A stretch of DNA of 64,000 bases from Helichrysum umbraculigerum (GCA_949592205.1 CATIUR010000012.1:1760501-1824500); one strand, 5' to 3'; positions 20,497 to 32,846 are shown, counted from the first letter of the stretch. A program made the numbers and translations. The notes: generated by a model from the letters alone, not told the origin.

Positions 20497-22393
20497 TCAC
20501 CTCCATTTCATTTCAAAACACACCTTATATCTCTTTTTCTTTCTCTCTCTAAAAACTTCTCTCTAGAATTAGGTTAACATTCTCTCTCTAGCACTACTCT
20601 TAGGAGTTAGAGGAGAATTAGTAGGTTAGAGTAGAAGCTCTTAGTAGCTTTTGTACGGAGTTACTCCGAGACTTCAGATTTGTGAAGATTTGTCTGTATT
20701 ACTCTCGTATTCAGGTTTAATACAATCTCTCGCATTTATTCTTTTAATTATGCTTTCTTATTATGCAAGCTTAGGAATGAATGCTAGAATTATGCTAGGC
20801 TAGACAAATCAATGTTTGTTGTGATGTATGCAATGTTAGGATAGTTATGATATAATATACAATTGGGGATGACACCATTATGAAACAACGGAGGTAACGT
20901 TATACGGCTTTCATTTGTATAGCGCCGGAATCATCACGAATGTGTGTAGTACGGAACGTGGAAGCTATGAAAGTCGTGGGCACAATCCGTTGTAGAAATA
21001 ATGATTCCCAATTGTAACATACTGTTACTCTGTCTGTGTAGGTTTAAAACTGTTTGCGAACTTATAAGCTGAACCTCTGCCTGTTTATCTATCCAACTTA
21101 TGCTGTGGTTTGTATCCTCCTCCCTAGAACCTGGCCAATTGCTAGAAAGAGGATTGCCAACTATTCTGTGTATGATGGTCAATGAACTCAACATGGTCGT
21201 TGTTCCCTTGATTGAAACACATCCGAGGGACACGAAGCATAGGATTAGAGATAGATTAGGTTCACGCTTGTTTGTTGTGTATCTTTGGGACAACTTCCGG
21301 GATATCCATGATTTAATTATTAGGTCAGTTAATATGATTACTAGTGTTCCGTCCTATTGCATGTTCTTGTTTGATTGTTGCTTAGGTACTGCATGCTAGA
21401 CATACGCAAACATTATCACTGCCCTGCTAATTAGATTTTCACGAACATAATAAACATAATACAGATAGGTTAACATGTATGTAATAGTTGTGATGATTGT
21501 ATGATTAATGATGAACAATTCAGCTGACCGCTAGACAGATTATCCCAACCAGTTCCGCGGGTTAAACCCTATTCATGTTATTGTTCAATGAACAATTCAT
21601 GCCATGATACTAACGTCCTCCGGATGTCTGTAAATGGGGACCTGGATTAGAGGATAATCGTCGGTTGAATTGGTCTGTGCATTTGGGAGAACTTCCGGTG
21701 TACTGGACATTGTATAACTGCTATCCATGTGACATATTATATATCTGATTGTGGACACCTCTACGTTAGGTATATATTAGGATCGTAGTTGTAGCTCATT
21801 AAGAAATATAGAAATATCTAGTGAGTAATCTGGAACCCTAACTGGTATAACGGAAAAGCTGTAAAACGTCCAAGTATCTGGTATAGCGTTAACATAAATA
21901 CGTGGGAAACCGAGTAAAGGTCATAGGCATAATACTTTATCTACCAATTAAGTTTCTATGACCTCACCGGATTAATCATCGCACCTAGTAACTTTATCCC
22001 TCATAACTATCCATCCAAATAACATTGACAAAGTCACAGCAAACATATTCCTTATCTTGATTTCTCTGTGTTCTCCGTACAAACCCCTGTCTTTAATTTA
22101 GTTTTTAATTTTAGTAATTAGATTAGAAAACCAACCAACCTATCAAAAAGTTTTTAAAAATCCCAGCTAAATTACAAAAGATAATTAATCCTCCTAGATT
22201 CCCATGCCCGTTGTAGTTTGAAGAACGACACCTGAGTCATACATACCGCTTACTGCCCTTTAGGTCTTTAGGTTGTATCAAAACTTAGGATACCCAGCAT
22301 AATAAATATAAAACACACTGTCCGCGCGTCCTGGTTGGAAGGTTCAATGACCGGAGTAAAACCCGACCGACCGCTGGGACCGCGACAAGTTTT

Positions 22394-22409
22394 TGGCGCC
22401 GCTGCCGGG
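22394..22409 (+). other. Primer binding site, tRNA-Asp type
   Basis: TGGCGCCGCTGCCGGG within AGTTTTTGGCGCC, six bases after the 5' LTR end. This is the hallmark site of Athila/Tat elements. Confidence 0.9.
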
Positions 22410-22565
22410 CACTACAACGACCGACTTTAGGAATTTAGTTATCTTAGTTATTTAGCGACCCTTTCGGGAGATCAATATCATCCGGAAGTTACCTGCTTTA
22501 TCCTTAGGTTAATTAGTTTAGATTAGTTTTTCCTTTCCGTAACCCTAATTTCTACCTTACGAGTT

Positions 22566-23507
22566 ATGACGAACCGTATCACGCTCGCACTGCTAGAGGG
22601 ACGAGGAGGACCGATCGTAGCACCAACCGACGAAACCCTTGAAATTAAGCCTCACTACATAAAAATGATTAAATCTGAGTGTCAGTTTCGTGGTCTTTCG
22701 ATTGAAAACCCAAACGCCCATCTCAACAAGTTCATCAACCTTACCGACTACTTCGATATAATAGGAACCAATAGAGACCTTCTTCGAATCCATCTGTTTC
22801 CTTATTCTCTATCTTCTCGACCCTTAACCTGGTTTTATGATTTCAAACCCAATTCGATTCATACATGGGAAGAGATGGCTACTAAGTTTCTAGCTAAGTA
22901 CTTTCCTCCTTCCATGCAAACCAAGCTTAAGACCGACATTGCTAACTTCCGTCAGGAAACTAACGAATCATTAAGCAAGGCTTGGGAACGATTTATGAAT
23001 CTTATCGGAAGATGTCAAAACCATCAGTTGGCTGAAACGAATTAGGTCTGCACATTCTACAACAGCTTAAATCCTCAGCACCAACAAACCCTCGATGCTG
23101 CTTCATCCGGAAACTTCATGCAACATACTTCAGACGAAGCTTGGAAATTGATTGAGACGATAACGATGCACCATCATGACTTGGAGCCAGATGAATCCAC
23201 TTCAGGGGAAAGGAATACTTCAGATCAAGCCTTGGACATCTTGAAAACTCAACTCGAATCCATCTATAAAGTTGTCAAGGACTTGCAAGAATCTTCTAAA
23301 CCCATGAAAAAGAAGAAACCCCCAAAGTTCTTCCCAAACATACGTGCCAACGAAGAAATTCTTGACACCACTGGTAGAAACCCTGACCAATCCTTTCATT
23401 CTAAACCATTCATTCAGCGGTTAACCACGCTACCCCCCATCTCAATCTTTAGTTCTCTCTACTCCTACCCAATTGACTTCTCGTCTAAACAATACGATTT
23501 TCAATAA
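22566..23507 (+). pseudogene. gag: Athila-group gag, interrupted
   Basis: The ATG at 22566 opens a capsid-like frame (MTNRITLALLEGRGGP) with the retrotransposon gag pattern LTWFYDFKPNSIHTWEEMAT and KYFPPSM. It stops at TAG 23043-23045, then the same frame resumes and runs to 23507, with helical sequence and a Lys-rich KKKKPPKF patch. No CCHC knuckle is visible, which is common in this branch. Pol begins in a different frame from about 23473, so a second lesion or a frameshift separates the two. The interrupted frame cannot give an intact capsid. Confidence 0.8.
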
Positions 23508-26500
23508 CTTCATGGTTGAGCAAAATAATACAAACAAACGAATTCTTGATTTTCAAAACCAAAATGATTATTTGCTCAGGATTTCAAATGATTTAATTAA
23601 AAACATGGAGGTTAATGTTAAAAGATTGTTTTTAAAAGTTGAGGAAAAGCAAAGGGAGGAAGCGATCTACAATTCTGTCTTTCACTCATCCTATGAGCAC
23701 GATGACATGCTTGTGGTCACTAGAGGAGGAAAAGAGACTAAGAACGAGAAAACTATAGATATTCCTTCAGATGAACCTTCTACTTCTCTACCCACTGACT
23801 CGGTACAAGCTGACACCCCTGTCACTTCTCCTGAGCTAGAACCTTCTAAAGCCCTAGAAGTTTCGAAACCCATTCGACTACCTTTCACTAGTAGGCTTAA
23901 GAAAGAGAAACAAGAAGCTCAATTTGGAAAATATCTAGAAATGTTCAAAAGCCTACACTTAAACGTTAGATTATTAGATGCTTTTGTAGAAATGCCCAGT
24001 TGTGCTAAATTCTTTAAGGAACTGATATCTAACAAAGAAAAACTTAGACAGATAGTTAACTTACCCCTAGATGCTAAGTGCTCTCTAATTATGCAACAAG
24101 GACTACCCCCTAAGCTTGGAGATACTGGCCACTTCACTATTCCTTGTTATCTTCAGGATGTTCAAATAAGTAACGCCTTAGCTGACCTAGGAGCTAGTGT
24201 AAACCTGATGCCTTTCTCGCTTTATAGAAAACTAGGATTAAACGAACTCTTGCCTACCCGTATGACCATCCAATTAGCAGATAGATCAGTTAAACTTCCC
24301 CGAGGAATTGCTAAAGATATTATGGTTCGTGTCGACAAATTCGTCTTTCCAGTTGATTTCGTTGTTATGGATATTGAGGAAGACACCCAGGTTCCACTCA
24401 TCCTTGGCAGACCTTTCCTAAACACTGCCAAGGTCGTCATTGACGTAAATGAAAAATCTTTAAAACTCAGAGTTGGAACTGAAGAGGTCACCTTCAATGT
24501 TGACAAACTAATGAAACAACCTATGGGAGAAGATCTTGGTCTTGTAGATTCTACGCAGGAAATAATTGAAGAACACTTGGAAGAAATCCTCGCCGTAAGC
24601 AGCATTAACCCCCTTCCCAATACTATCATCACTTCAAGAATACTCTGTAAAGAAGGTGCGGGTCTATGCTCAGCTATCTCAGATTCTTCCAACACATCTG
24701 GAGAGTTACTAATTCCTTTAAAGAATTCCGAGCCGCAGCTCAACTCCATATTGACTGCTCCACTTGGATATGGCACTCCTGTCACTCTACTACGAAGGAA
24801 CCCGACTTCTGAAGTAGATAATTCATCTCTCTCAAGGGAAGAAATTCTGAAGACTCTTAAAGACATGGAGTCAATGCTTAAAACACCTTCTTCGCAACCA
24901 TCTCAATTTCAGAGATTGGCAACAACTGATGAAGGAAAAGAAATAATCACTGAAGAAAATGCAATCTCTCAATCTTCCCAAGTAAAATATGAGCTGAGAA
25001 AAGATGAGCTGTCCAACAATACAGAATGGGTTGAGATAGAGTCAGCTGACATTCCGAAATCACCTGCAATGGAGTCAGTTTATCAAACAGCATACGACGA
25101 GCTTAAAAGAGACGAGATTGCTAGCATGAAACCATCTACTGAAGAACCACCCGAATTGGAACTAAAGGAACTTCCCCCACACCTTGAATATGCTTTTCTT
25201 GAAGGAACTTCACACTTACCAATTATCATATCTAAAGAATTGAAGCCCGAAGAGAAAGCAAGGCTGGTACAGGTTCTAAAGTCACACAAGAAGGCGATTG
25301 CTTGGAAGATCTCGGACATACAAGGGATTAGTCCAAAATACTGCACGCACAAGATCTTAATGGAAAACGACTTCAGACCATTAGTTCAAAGGCAAAGGAG
25401 AGTCAAACCAAAGATTCAAGATGTGGTGAAAAGGGAGGTTATCAAACTCCTGGATGCTGGCCTGATCTACCCTATCTCAGATTCCCCATGGGTTAGCCCA
25501 GTTCAAGTCGTCCCAAAGAAAGGAGGCATGACGGTCATCGCTAACGAAAACAATGAATTGATTCCAACACGAACCATCAATGGTTGGAGGGTATGTATCG
25601 ACTATCGGAAACTGAATGAAGCTACACGCAAAGATCATTTCCCTCTACCATTCATTGATCAGATGCTTGAAAGGTTATCAAGAAACGAATTCTATTGCTT
25701 CCTTGATGGCTTCTCAGGCTATTTTCAGATACCTCTCGATCCGAAGGACCAAGAAAAGACGACGTTCACTTGTCCCTATGGAACATTTGCTTACCGACGT
25801 ATGCCTTTTGGTTTATGTAATGCACCTGCGACTTTTCAAAGATGCATGGTAGCAATCTTCCACGACATGATTGAACAATGCATGGAAGTGTTCATGGACG
25901 ATTTCTCAGTTTTTGAGGATTCATTCACCACTTGTCTTTCTAACTTGGATAGGATGCTTGCTCGATGTGAAGAATCAAACCTAGTTCTGAATTGGGAGAA
26001 ATGTCACTTCATCGTGAAAGAAGGCATAGTTCTTGGACACCGCATTTCTAAATCTGGAATTGAAGTTGACAAAGCAAAAGTTGAGACTATCTCGAAGCTT
26101 CCACCCCCTACTTCTGTGAAAGCCATCCGAAGTTTTCTAGGTCACGCCGGATTCTACCGTCGCTTTATTAAGGATTTCTCTAAAATCTCTCGACCTATGA
26201 CTCATCTTCTCGAAAAATATACTCCGTTTGACTTTACAGATGAATGTCTCAAAGCTTTCAACTACCTGAAGGATCAGATTGTACATGCACCGATCATGGT
26301 TGCCCCCAATTGGAGTCTTCCATTTGAAATCATGTGCGACGCCAGTGATTTCGCTGTTGGAACTGTACTGGGACAGCGGAAGGAGAAACACTTTCAACCA
26401 ATATACTACGCCAGCAAAACGCTCACAGATGCTCAAGAAAACTACACCACTACAGAAAAAGAGCTGCTTGCGGTAGTATTTGCTTTTGATAAATTTCGTT

Positions 26501-26778
26501 CTTATCTAATCTTGTCCAAAACTATTGTCTATACAGATCACTCCGCTTTGAAATACCTTTTCAAAAAGCAAGATGCTAAACCGCGCCTTCTACGAGGGAT
26601 TCTACTCCTACAAGAATTTGATATTGAGATTAAAGATAAGAAAGGAGCAGAAAACGTCACGGCCGATCATCTTAGCCGACTGGAAAATCCATCAAAGGAG
26701 AAGTTGCACGAGAATGATATTCAAGATCAGTTCCCCGAAGAACAACTCATGACCATAGGAGGCTACCAACAAGGGTAA
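23473..26778 (+). CDS. pol: Athila-group pol: protease, RT, RNase H (integrase cut off)
   Basis: About 1,100 codons are open in one frame; there is no ATG at its head, so it would depend on gag-pol expression. A Lys/Glu-rich linker comes first. The aspartic protease is near residue 235 (LADLGASVNLMPFSL, where the family has D-[ST]-G; here it reads DLGAS). RT follows, with VPKKGG, CIDYRKLNEAT and the catalytic VFMDDFSVF near residue 805. RNase H has MCDASDFAVG near 953, TEKELLAVVFAFDKFRSYL and DHSALKYLF. The frame ends at TAA 26776-26778, between RNase H and integrase. Catalytic RT residues are present; integrase continues only in broken form downstream. Confidence 0.9.
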   Translation: MTSRLNNTIFNNFMVEQNNTNKRILDFQNQNDYLLRISNDLIKNMEVNVKRLFLKVEEKQREEAIYNSVFHSSYEHDDMLVVTRGGKETKNEKTIDIPSDEPSTSLPTDSVQADTPVTSPELEPSKALEVSKPIRLPFTSRLKKEKQEAQFGKYLEMFKSLHLNVRLLDAFVEMPSCAKFFKELISNKEKLRQIVNLPLDAKCSLIMQQGLPPKLGDTGHFTIPCYLQDVQISNALADLGASVNLMPFSLYRKLGLNELLPTRMTIQLADRSVKLPRGIAKDIMVRVDKFVFPVDFVVMDIEEDTQVPLILGRPFLNTAKVVIDVNEKSLKLRVGTEEVTFNVDKLMKQPMGEDLGLVDSTQEIIEEHLEEILAVSSINPLPNTIITSRILCKEGAGLCSAISDSSNTSGELLIPLKNSEPQLNSILTAPLGYGTPVTLLRRNPTSEVDNSSLSREEILKTLKDMESMLKTPSSQPSQFQRLATTDEGKEIITEENAISQSSQVKYELRKDELSNNTEWVEIESADIPKSPAMESVYQTAYDELKRDEIASMKPSTEEPPELELKELPPHLEYAFLEGTSHLPIIISKELKPEEKARLVQVLKSHKKAIAWKISDIQGISPKYCTHKILMENDFRPLVQRQRRVKPKIQDVVKREVIKLLDAGLIYPISDSPWVSPVQVVPKKGGMTVIANENNELIPTRTINGWRVCIDYRKLNEATRKDHFPLPFIDQMLERLSRNEFYCFLDGFSGYFQIPLDPKDQEKTTFTCPYGTFAYRRMPFGLCNAPATFQRCMVAIFHDMIEQCMEVFMDDFSVFEDSFTTCLSNLDRMLARCEESNLVLNWEKCHFIVKEGIVLGHRISKSGIEVDKAKVETISKLPPPTSVKAIRSFLGHAGFYRRFIKDFSKISRPMTHLLEKYTPFDFTDECLKAFNYLKDQIVHAPIMVAPNWSLPFEIMCDASDFAVGTVLGQRKEKHFQPIYYASKTLTDAQENYTTTEKELLAVVFAFDKFRSYLILSKTIVYTDHSALKYLFKKQDAKPRLLRGILLLQEFDIEIKDKKGAENVTADHLSRLENPSKEKLHENDIQDQFPEEQLMTIGGYQQG

Positions 26779-28080
26779 CAGTTCACACACAACCCTTGGT
26801 ATGCCGACTTCGCCAATTATCTGGTAGGAAATATCATACCAAAAGGAATGCTAACCTCTCAGAAACGAAAATTCTTCCGAGATGTCAAGAACTATTATTG
26901 GAACGATCCTTATCTCTTTAAGGTTTGTCCCGATCAACTTATTCGAAGATGCGTCGATGGGAAGGAGGCAAAACTAATTCTACACCAGAGCCACCACGGA
27001 CCTACTGGAGGACACCATGGCAACAAAATGACTGCACGAAAGGTTTACGATGCCGGCTTTCATTGGCCAACCATATTCCGAGACGCTTACGACCTGGTGA
27101 AGCGCTGTGATATATGCCAAAGGCAAGGCAATATCTCAGCCCGAAAGAAATGCCACTTACTAATATCCAGGCCGTGGAGATCTTTGATATCTGGGGATTA
27201 GATTTTATGGGACCATTCCCTAAATCTAATGGTAAAGAGTACACCTTAGTCACAGTTGACTACGTCTCCAGGTGGGCCGAAGCTCAAGCTTTTCCGACCA
27301 ACGATTCGAAAGTAGTAACCCAATTCCTCAAAAAGCTGTTCAGTCGATTTGGAACTCCTAGAGCTATAATCAGTGATCGTGGCACGCATTTCTGCAATAC
27401 TCAATTCATGCGAGTGTTGCAGCAGTATGGTGTCACTCACAAAACTTCGACAGCTTACCATCCATAAACAAATGGGCAAGCTGAAGCGACAAATCGGGCT
27501 TTGAAAAGGATATTGGAACGAACTGTCGGAAATCACGGGCAGAAATCACGAGCACAGGTGGGCCGAAAAATTAGACGATGCGTTGTGGGCATTCAGAACT
27601 GCCTACAAAACACCATTAGGAACCACACCGTATCGACTAGTCTACGAAAAGGCGTGTCACCTTCCAATTGAGTTGGAATATCGGGCGTACTGGGCATTAA
27701 AACACTGCAACTTGTAAATTTCAGCAGCTGGAGAACAACGGAGAATGCAATTGAATGAGTTAGCAGAACTAAGAGACCAAGCGTACGACAGTTCGCTGAA
27801 CTTCAAGGAAAGAACTAAAAGTGTCCACGACGCTAACTTAAAGCCCTCTAGATTCAAACAAGGAGATAAAGTGATGCTCTTCAATTCGCGTTTCAAGAAA
27901 TTCTTCGGTAAATTTAAAAGTAGGTGGAGCGGACCATTCATAATCTCAAAGGTATTTCCCTATGGCGCAATCAAACTCGAAGCCCCAGAAGGTAATTTTA
28001 AGGTTAATGGTCATCGCTTAAAGCATTATGTTGAAGACTTTCCCATCAGGGAAGACGTCTTCATCTTTGAACCTCCATGA
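26779..28080 (+). pseudogene. Integrase part of Athila-group pol, broken by stops and frameshifts
   Basis: After the stop at 26778 the same frame continues with a HHCC zinc domain (HQSHHGPTGGHHG, CDICQRQG) and then shifts near 27130. The catalytic core is recognisable in another frame (WGLDFMGPFP, ISDRGTHFCN, STAYHP) and meets a TAA near 27466. Further shifts follow across 27470-27740. The C-terminal part (27745-28080) is open, with KVMLFNSRFKKFFGKFKSRWSGPF, the usual integrase C-terminal domain. At least one stop and two or three frameshifts are present, so no active integrase can be made from it. Confidence 0.85.
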
Positions 28081-28408
28081 GTCTTCAAGAAAGGTACAAA
28101 TAGTCAAGCTAGAGACTATTAAAACAAGCGCTCTTGGGAGGCACCCCAAGCTTATCTTTACTTTTCTGTCAAATTTTTACTTCTTAGTTTATTTTTGTTA
28201 AGTATGATTATCTCTAACGAAATTTCAGGATTTGCTACTTATCAGACTACAAACTTCAAATTTTTACAAAATCAGAGATAAGTTTTAAAAATGCAAATGC
28301 CAGAACTCTGATAACAGAAACCTTTAAAAAACATCTTCGCACTGTCATCAGATCTCTGTGCATTTGTATTCATTTTATTCATTACCTGTTTATTTTGTTT
28401 GTTTCAGG
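28081..28408 (+). other. Interval between pol and the post-pol ORF, with a possible splice acceptor
   Basis: No gene. The interval ends with a T-rich tract and TTTGTTTCAG (acceptor AG at 28406-28407) two bases before the ATG at 28409, suggesting that the next ORF is expressed from a spliced subgenomic RNA. Confidence 0.45.
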
Positions 28409-29068
28409 ATGGATAGCTCCAGTGACACCAGAGAGATCATAGCTGAGATACCACCGAGACGTCGCAGAGATCGCAGACGAGGACGTAGAGCACGCAGGAC
28501 CATGCCCACTATTCGCGAGGAGGACCTTACTGATGTCCCGATCACTCATGAGGAGCCATCCGCTGAGAGACCCCCATCACCTGTTCACCAGTCAACTCCC
28601 ATACCCACTCTTGAGTATGGGATTACACTAGCCGAACCGGTTGCAGCCTGGGCCCTCTTTCGGACACTCCACCTTTAGCATGACATCATGTCCACCCTCT
28701 GTGTGCATGTAGGGCTTCCGAGGCCCTCTGACTGTCCATTCCATCTTGGTCCAGACCCGGGACCGTCTCGCCCGCCCTGGTCATTCTTCCCTCCTGCTGG
28801 ACCGTTCGCTGCTGGACCTTCCACTGCTCCGCCTGCTGCTGTTGATCCTGCCATATCATCAGGGAGTGCATCAGCAGAGCCTTCACTTACTGAGTAGTTG
28901 ATGGCTGTGTTGGATGTCTTTAGCCCACCTCACACTCATGCTTCTGCTGGCATTACTGAGCCGAGCATGGATACGATTGAGGAGCCTGCACCATCACCCA
29001 CCTCAGTCCTTGCTGCTACTATTGAAGCCTTCGATCCTGACAGCGATGATCTACTTGATGACTTTTAG
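28409..29068 (+). pseudogene. Post-pol ORF of the Athila-group element, two in-frame TAG stops
   Basis: A single frame of about 220 codons runs from ATG 28409 (MDSSSDTREIIAEIPPRRRR) to TAG 29066-29068, interrupted by TAG at 28676-28678 and at 28895-28897. The N-terminus has a dense Arg cluster (RRRRDRRRGRRARR). The middle is Pro/Ser-rich, and the C-terminus is acidic (DPDSDDLLDDF). It occupies the position of the env-like or extra ORF in Athila elements, but I see no signal peptide or transmembrane helix. The Arg cluster could bind nucleic acid or direct nuclear import; that is a guess. The family is not recognised. Confidence 0.5.
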
Positions 29069-31047
29069 TTTATTTAGTTTATTTTATTTGCCTTATTTCA
29101 GTACTTAGATTTTTATAACTCTTTGTTATTTTTGAGATATGACGTTGTGTTGATGTTTATTGCAGAACTTAGCTTTTTGTGGAATGGATAATCTTACACG
29201 AGACTGGTCCTCCAATCCAGCAAATCACACGCACCATTTCTACACTAATCTGGTCCTGTCCAGTAAACAGAATGGGGAGTACTTTAAACCTTTCTCCGTT
29301 TATGATGATTCTATGTTTACTTAAGTTTATGTGTTATAATCTATGCCACATCCTAACTTATCACTAAGTGTGAGATTCCAGCCCAATTCAACACTTAGGA
29401 AACATTTTCTTACATGTTCAAACTCTAAGTGTGGGATTTTAGTCGTAAAATCTCAACTCAAGAGAACATTAGGGACAATGTTCTTCTAAGTGTGGGATGG
29501 TAGGTATGGAATACCTTAGATAAACGATTTTTATGTCTATGGCATATCTCAGAAAATGTTCCCTAAATTTTTTCTAAATTTTCAAAAATATTTTTCAATA
29601 AAACTAAAATGTGAGCTAAATCTTGCGATTAACTCTAAATTTTTGAGTTTTGGTATGCCTGAAAGAAATCATTTTCAAAATATGAGGAAAATAGTTCAAA
29701 AACTTAAGGAAATTAAGGTAGAAATTTCCTAAGCAAGAAACGACAATCTAAGAGAGGCATCGCATGACTAGGCACATACAACCCAAATTTGCAGTGAGGT
29801 TTTGAGCCTTAAAAGCATTCATTTTTAATGCTACATTGTTCATTTCTTGTGTGTGCCGATGCATGTATCTCTGAATTAGAACTTGCTCTTGACATACGCT
29901 TCGAGACCACATTGGTGTGTACCGTACGCGGTATAAGCACAATTAGATGACCTTGACATTCCTTAGGATTTGAACCCCTTTTTAGCCTTCTCTTTCAAGC
30001 CCAAAACCCTTCCGATACTCAGTTTTAGTATCGATGATCCGCCTAGAAAACCCTGTTGAGCCTAAACCTTTTCATTTCTTCAAAAACCCTTATCACAAAC
30101 CTACTTTCCCAAATTCCCAAAACCTTATCTTAGAATTTCTGAGGTTATGAAAAACATCTTGAAGAATATCCAACTCGATTATGTTACTCGTTCGTGTTCT
30201 CCAAAAAGAATCAAACTTCTCTAAAAGTGCGGGAAAATTAGCACACAGGAGAGACAAGAGAACAACGGTGCGGGAAAATTAGCACCCAAAGAAAAGACTC
30301 GAATTGATCAGGATAAGAGAAAGGATTTCTGAAGGAGAAAAAGAAAAGAAATTATCCTCGAAAGTTCTCTAACAAAGAAATTCTGAAGAAGAAAAGAAAA
30401 TAAAAAGCAGAAAAAGAAAGAAAAGAAAAGAAAAAGAAAAGAAAATAAAGCACAAGAAGCTTCAAAGTATCAACCATTCAAAGGGAGATCCGATAGAAGA
30501 CGAGTAGCTACTTCATCCGTTCTACAAATAAGTTTTTCATGATTCTTGGAAAGCCTAAGATAAACAACACCCTTACAAACCAAAAATTCCCTTATCCATA
30601 CCCCTTAACCCTCACAAAACATTACAACCCCCGAATGTCTTGGGATAATTAGCGCCGTTCTCACCTAAGTGGTGGAGATCCGATTCTCGATCAAGCCTAT
30701 GACGATGAGTACTGCATGATTGGCTTTATGAGCGATTTCGTTTGAACTAGATTGATAGGAAACCCGATACATTATTTAGTGAATTGAGTGGCCACCTTAT
30801 GTGAGATCGCCTAGTCATGTATAATCCGAGATCACGAGAGTTGGAAGTATGCCTATGAGAATTGCTTCTTGTTTCCGAAAGGATCATCTTACTTTTCCTT
30901 GGTTTTCTGAAACTATCTACTCATATAAGAAAACGGTGACCGACGGGGATGTCATAACTCTCCTATAAAACCTGTTTTAAAAATGTTTTCAAAGGGAATG
31001 TTGATGAGTGTTGCTTGAGGATAAGCAACGTCTAAGTGTGGGATACT
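29069..31047 (+). other. 3' untranslated region of the Athila-group element with AAGTGTGGGAT repeats
   Basis: About 2 kb without a credible gene. The motif CTAAGTGTG(G/A)GAT appears near 29365, 29424, 29488 and 31031. The last copy abuts the 3' LTR start (TACT|TGATGTGACC at 31048) and probably acts as the polypurine tract. A run of nearly pure A/G sequence lies at about 30330-30465. A GTGCGGGAAAATTAGCAC motif is repeated near 30226 and 30267. Confidence 0.65.
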
Positions 31048-32143
31048 TGATGTGACCCAAAAAGTCATGTTTTCAAGAACATATTTCCACACTTTTTGGA
31101 CTATTCTTTGCTGAAAACATTTCAAAACCATCATTATTTACCAAAATTCACCAAGGTAGTCTAAATAATCACCTTAAATTTTCCGTTCTCAATATTCTTA
31201 TGGAAATAGAGCTTAATTCATATTTTATGATTCCATAGGAAAATCCAAGACCGGAGGTGAAAGAATCAGAAGATACAAAGTCTGGAAGCTCGCCGATCGT
31301 CATCCGGAACATGCAAAATTTAAACACTTCCAAATTTGGCAAACTTAGTGTCATTAGAAGTGTAATGGAAAAACGAGACCAACGGCACAAGAATCAAGCA
31401 AAACGGAGTCCAAACGAAGAAGAAACGGACGAACCAAGCAACCGGGGAATCAGTATACAGCATATGGAGCACCAACCCCCCCTGCCCACCTAGGTACCGT
31501 ATACGGTACCCTAGGTTCTGTATACGGCCCTTACGGTGCCGTATACGGGGGGTGTTGTGCTTGAAGGGTGCCGTTTGACCCCCCCTTGGTCCGCTTGCTC
31601 CGTATGCTGCTTTGACGCTTGTATTCGATGCTTTAAGGCTTGTACCATGGCTTTCCTTCTTCCCCTATAAATAGTCACTTCCATTTCATTTCAAAACACA
31701 CCTTATATTTCATTTTCTTTCTCTCTCTAAAAACTTCTCTCTATAATTAGGTTAGCATTCTCTCTCTAGCACTACTCTTAGGAGTTAGAGGAGAATTAGT
31801 AGGTTAGAGTAGAAGCTCTTAGTAGCTTTTGTATGGAGTTACTCCGAGACTTCAGATTTGTGAAGATTTGTCTGTATTACTCTCGTATTCAGGTTTAATA
31901 CAATCTCTCGCATTTATTCTTTTAATTATGCTTTCTTATTATGCATGCTTAGGAATGAATGCTAGAATTATGCTAGGCTAGACAAATCAATGTTTGTTGT
32001 GATGTATGCAATGTTAGGATAGTTATGATATAATATACAATTGGGGATGACACCATAATGAAACAACGGAGGTAACGTTATACGGCTTTCATTTGTATAA
32101 CGTCGGAATCATCACGAATGTGTGTAGTACGGAACGTGGAAGC

Positions 32144-32607
32144 TGTTGGTGCATTTTGTGTGTCAGTCAGTTGGTCAAACTATTGTAATTGTCAAAGTCA
32201 ATTAGTCTACAAATGTATAGTGTTTAGAGTGTGTATTCGAGTCTGTAAATGAAATATATATAGAATGGTGACATTGTAATTGGGCCTGCGACGTCGGGTC
32301 AGACGTCGCAAGGGTCTGGGCCTGCGACGTTGGGCCTAACGTCGCAGGGCCCATTAGGTCGATATAAATAGCGAGTTACAACTCAGATTTAGGGTTGGAC
32401 TTGGAGAGGTTGAAGGGAGCCGTTTTTGGTGTGAGAGAGGCAGAGAAATCGTGTTTGTGTATGTAATCTTTATTATTCAATTGTGAATATATACAAAAGA
32501 ATATATAGAAATCGTTTGTGTTCGTGAATTCATTATCGATTGTTTATCATTCCGCAATAGCAATCGATCAAGCGATCCGATCAGATCCCACGAGTACGGG
32601 ACTATCA
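32144..32607 (+). repeat. 5' LTR of the copia-type element (464 bp)
   Basis: Starts TGTTGGTGCATTTTG and ends GTACGGGACTATCA. It contains TATAAATA at 32363-32370 and four GCGACGT-type motifs at about 32287-32347 just upstream of it. Confidence 0.95.
32363..32370 (+). promoter_or_regulatory. TATA box of the copia-type LTR
   Basis: GATATAAATAGCGAG lies about 15 bp after the last GCGACGT-type motif, a compact promoter arrangement: motif cluster, TATA box, then transcribed leader. The same box occurs in the 3' LTR at about 37584. Confidence 0.65.
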
Positions 32608-32609
32608 AC

Positions 32610-32621
32610 TGGTATCAGAGC
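32610..32621 (+). other. Primer binding site, initiator-Met tRNA type
   Basis: TGGTATCAGAGC two bases after the 5' LTR end, the usual primer site of plant copia elements. Confidence 0.92.
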
Positions 32622-32846
32622 CGTAGAATCAAGGATTCGTCGGTTTCGGATCGTGTTTAGAACGTTTTTGATTAATTCGCGAAGGTATTAATTGTTATTA
32701 ATCGTTTCTGAGTTGATTTGCTTGATTATATCGATTTCTGGAAGTGTTTTTGGGTTAGATCGACGTTTGGTTTTCGAAATTTCGTTAGGGTTTCGAAATT
32801 TTTCGATTTTTTTGGGGTTTTGGCCGCTGCAGCCCGATTGTGCGAC

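Larger units (their letters stand above)
19780..22387 (+). repeat. 5' LTR of the Athila-group element (2,608 bp)
   Basis: Starts TGATCTGACCC and ends GGGACCGCGACA, six bases before the primer site. It carries GTATACGG palindromic repeats (20305-20370), a C-rich run (20396-20408) and a TATA box at 20489. It aligns with 31048-32143 plus 37829-39255. Confidence 0.9.

Noticed and set aside
20934..21399. Frames of about 100-119 codons on both strands, repeated near 37826-38267
   Set aside because: They lie in both LTRs of the Athila-group element; the repetition is due to LTR duplication, and no domain is recognisable.
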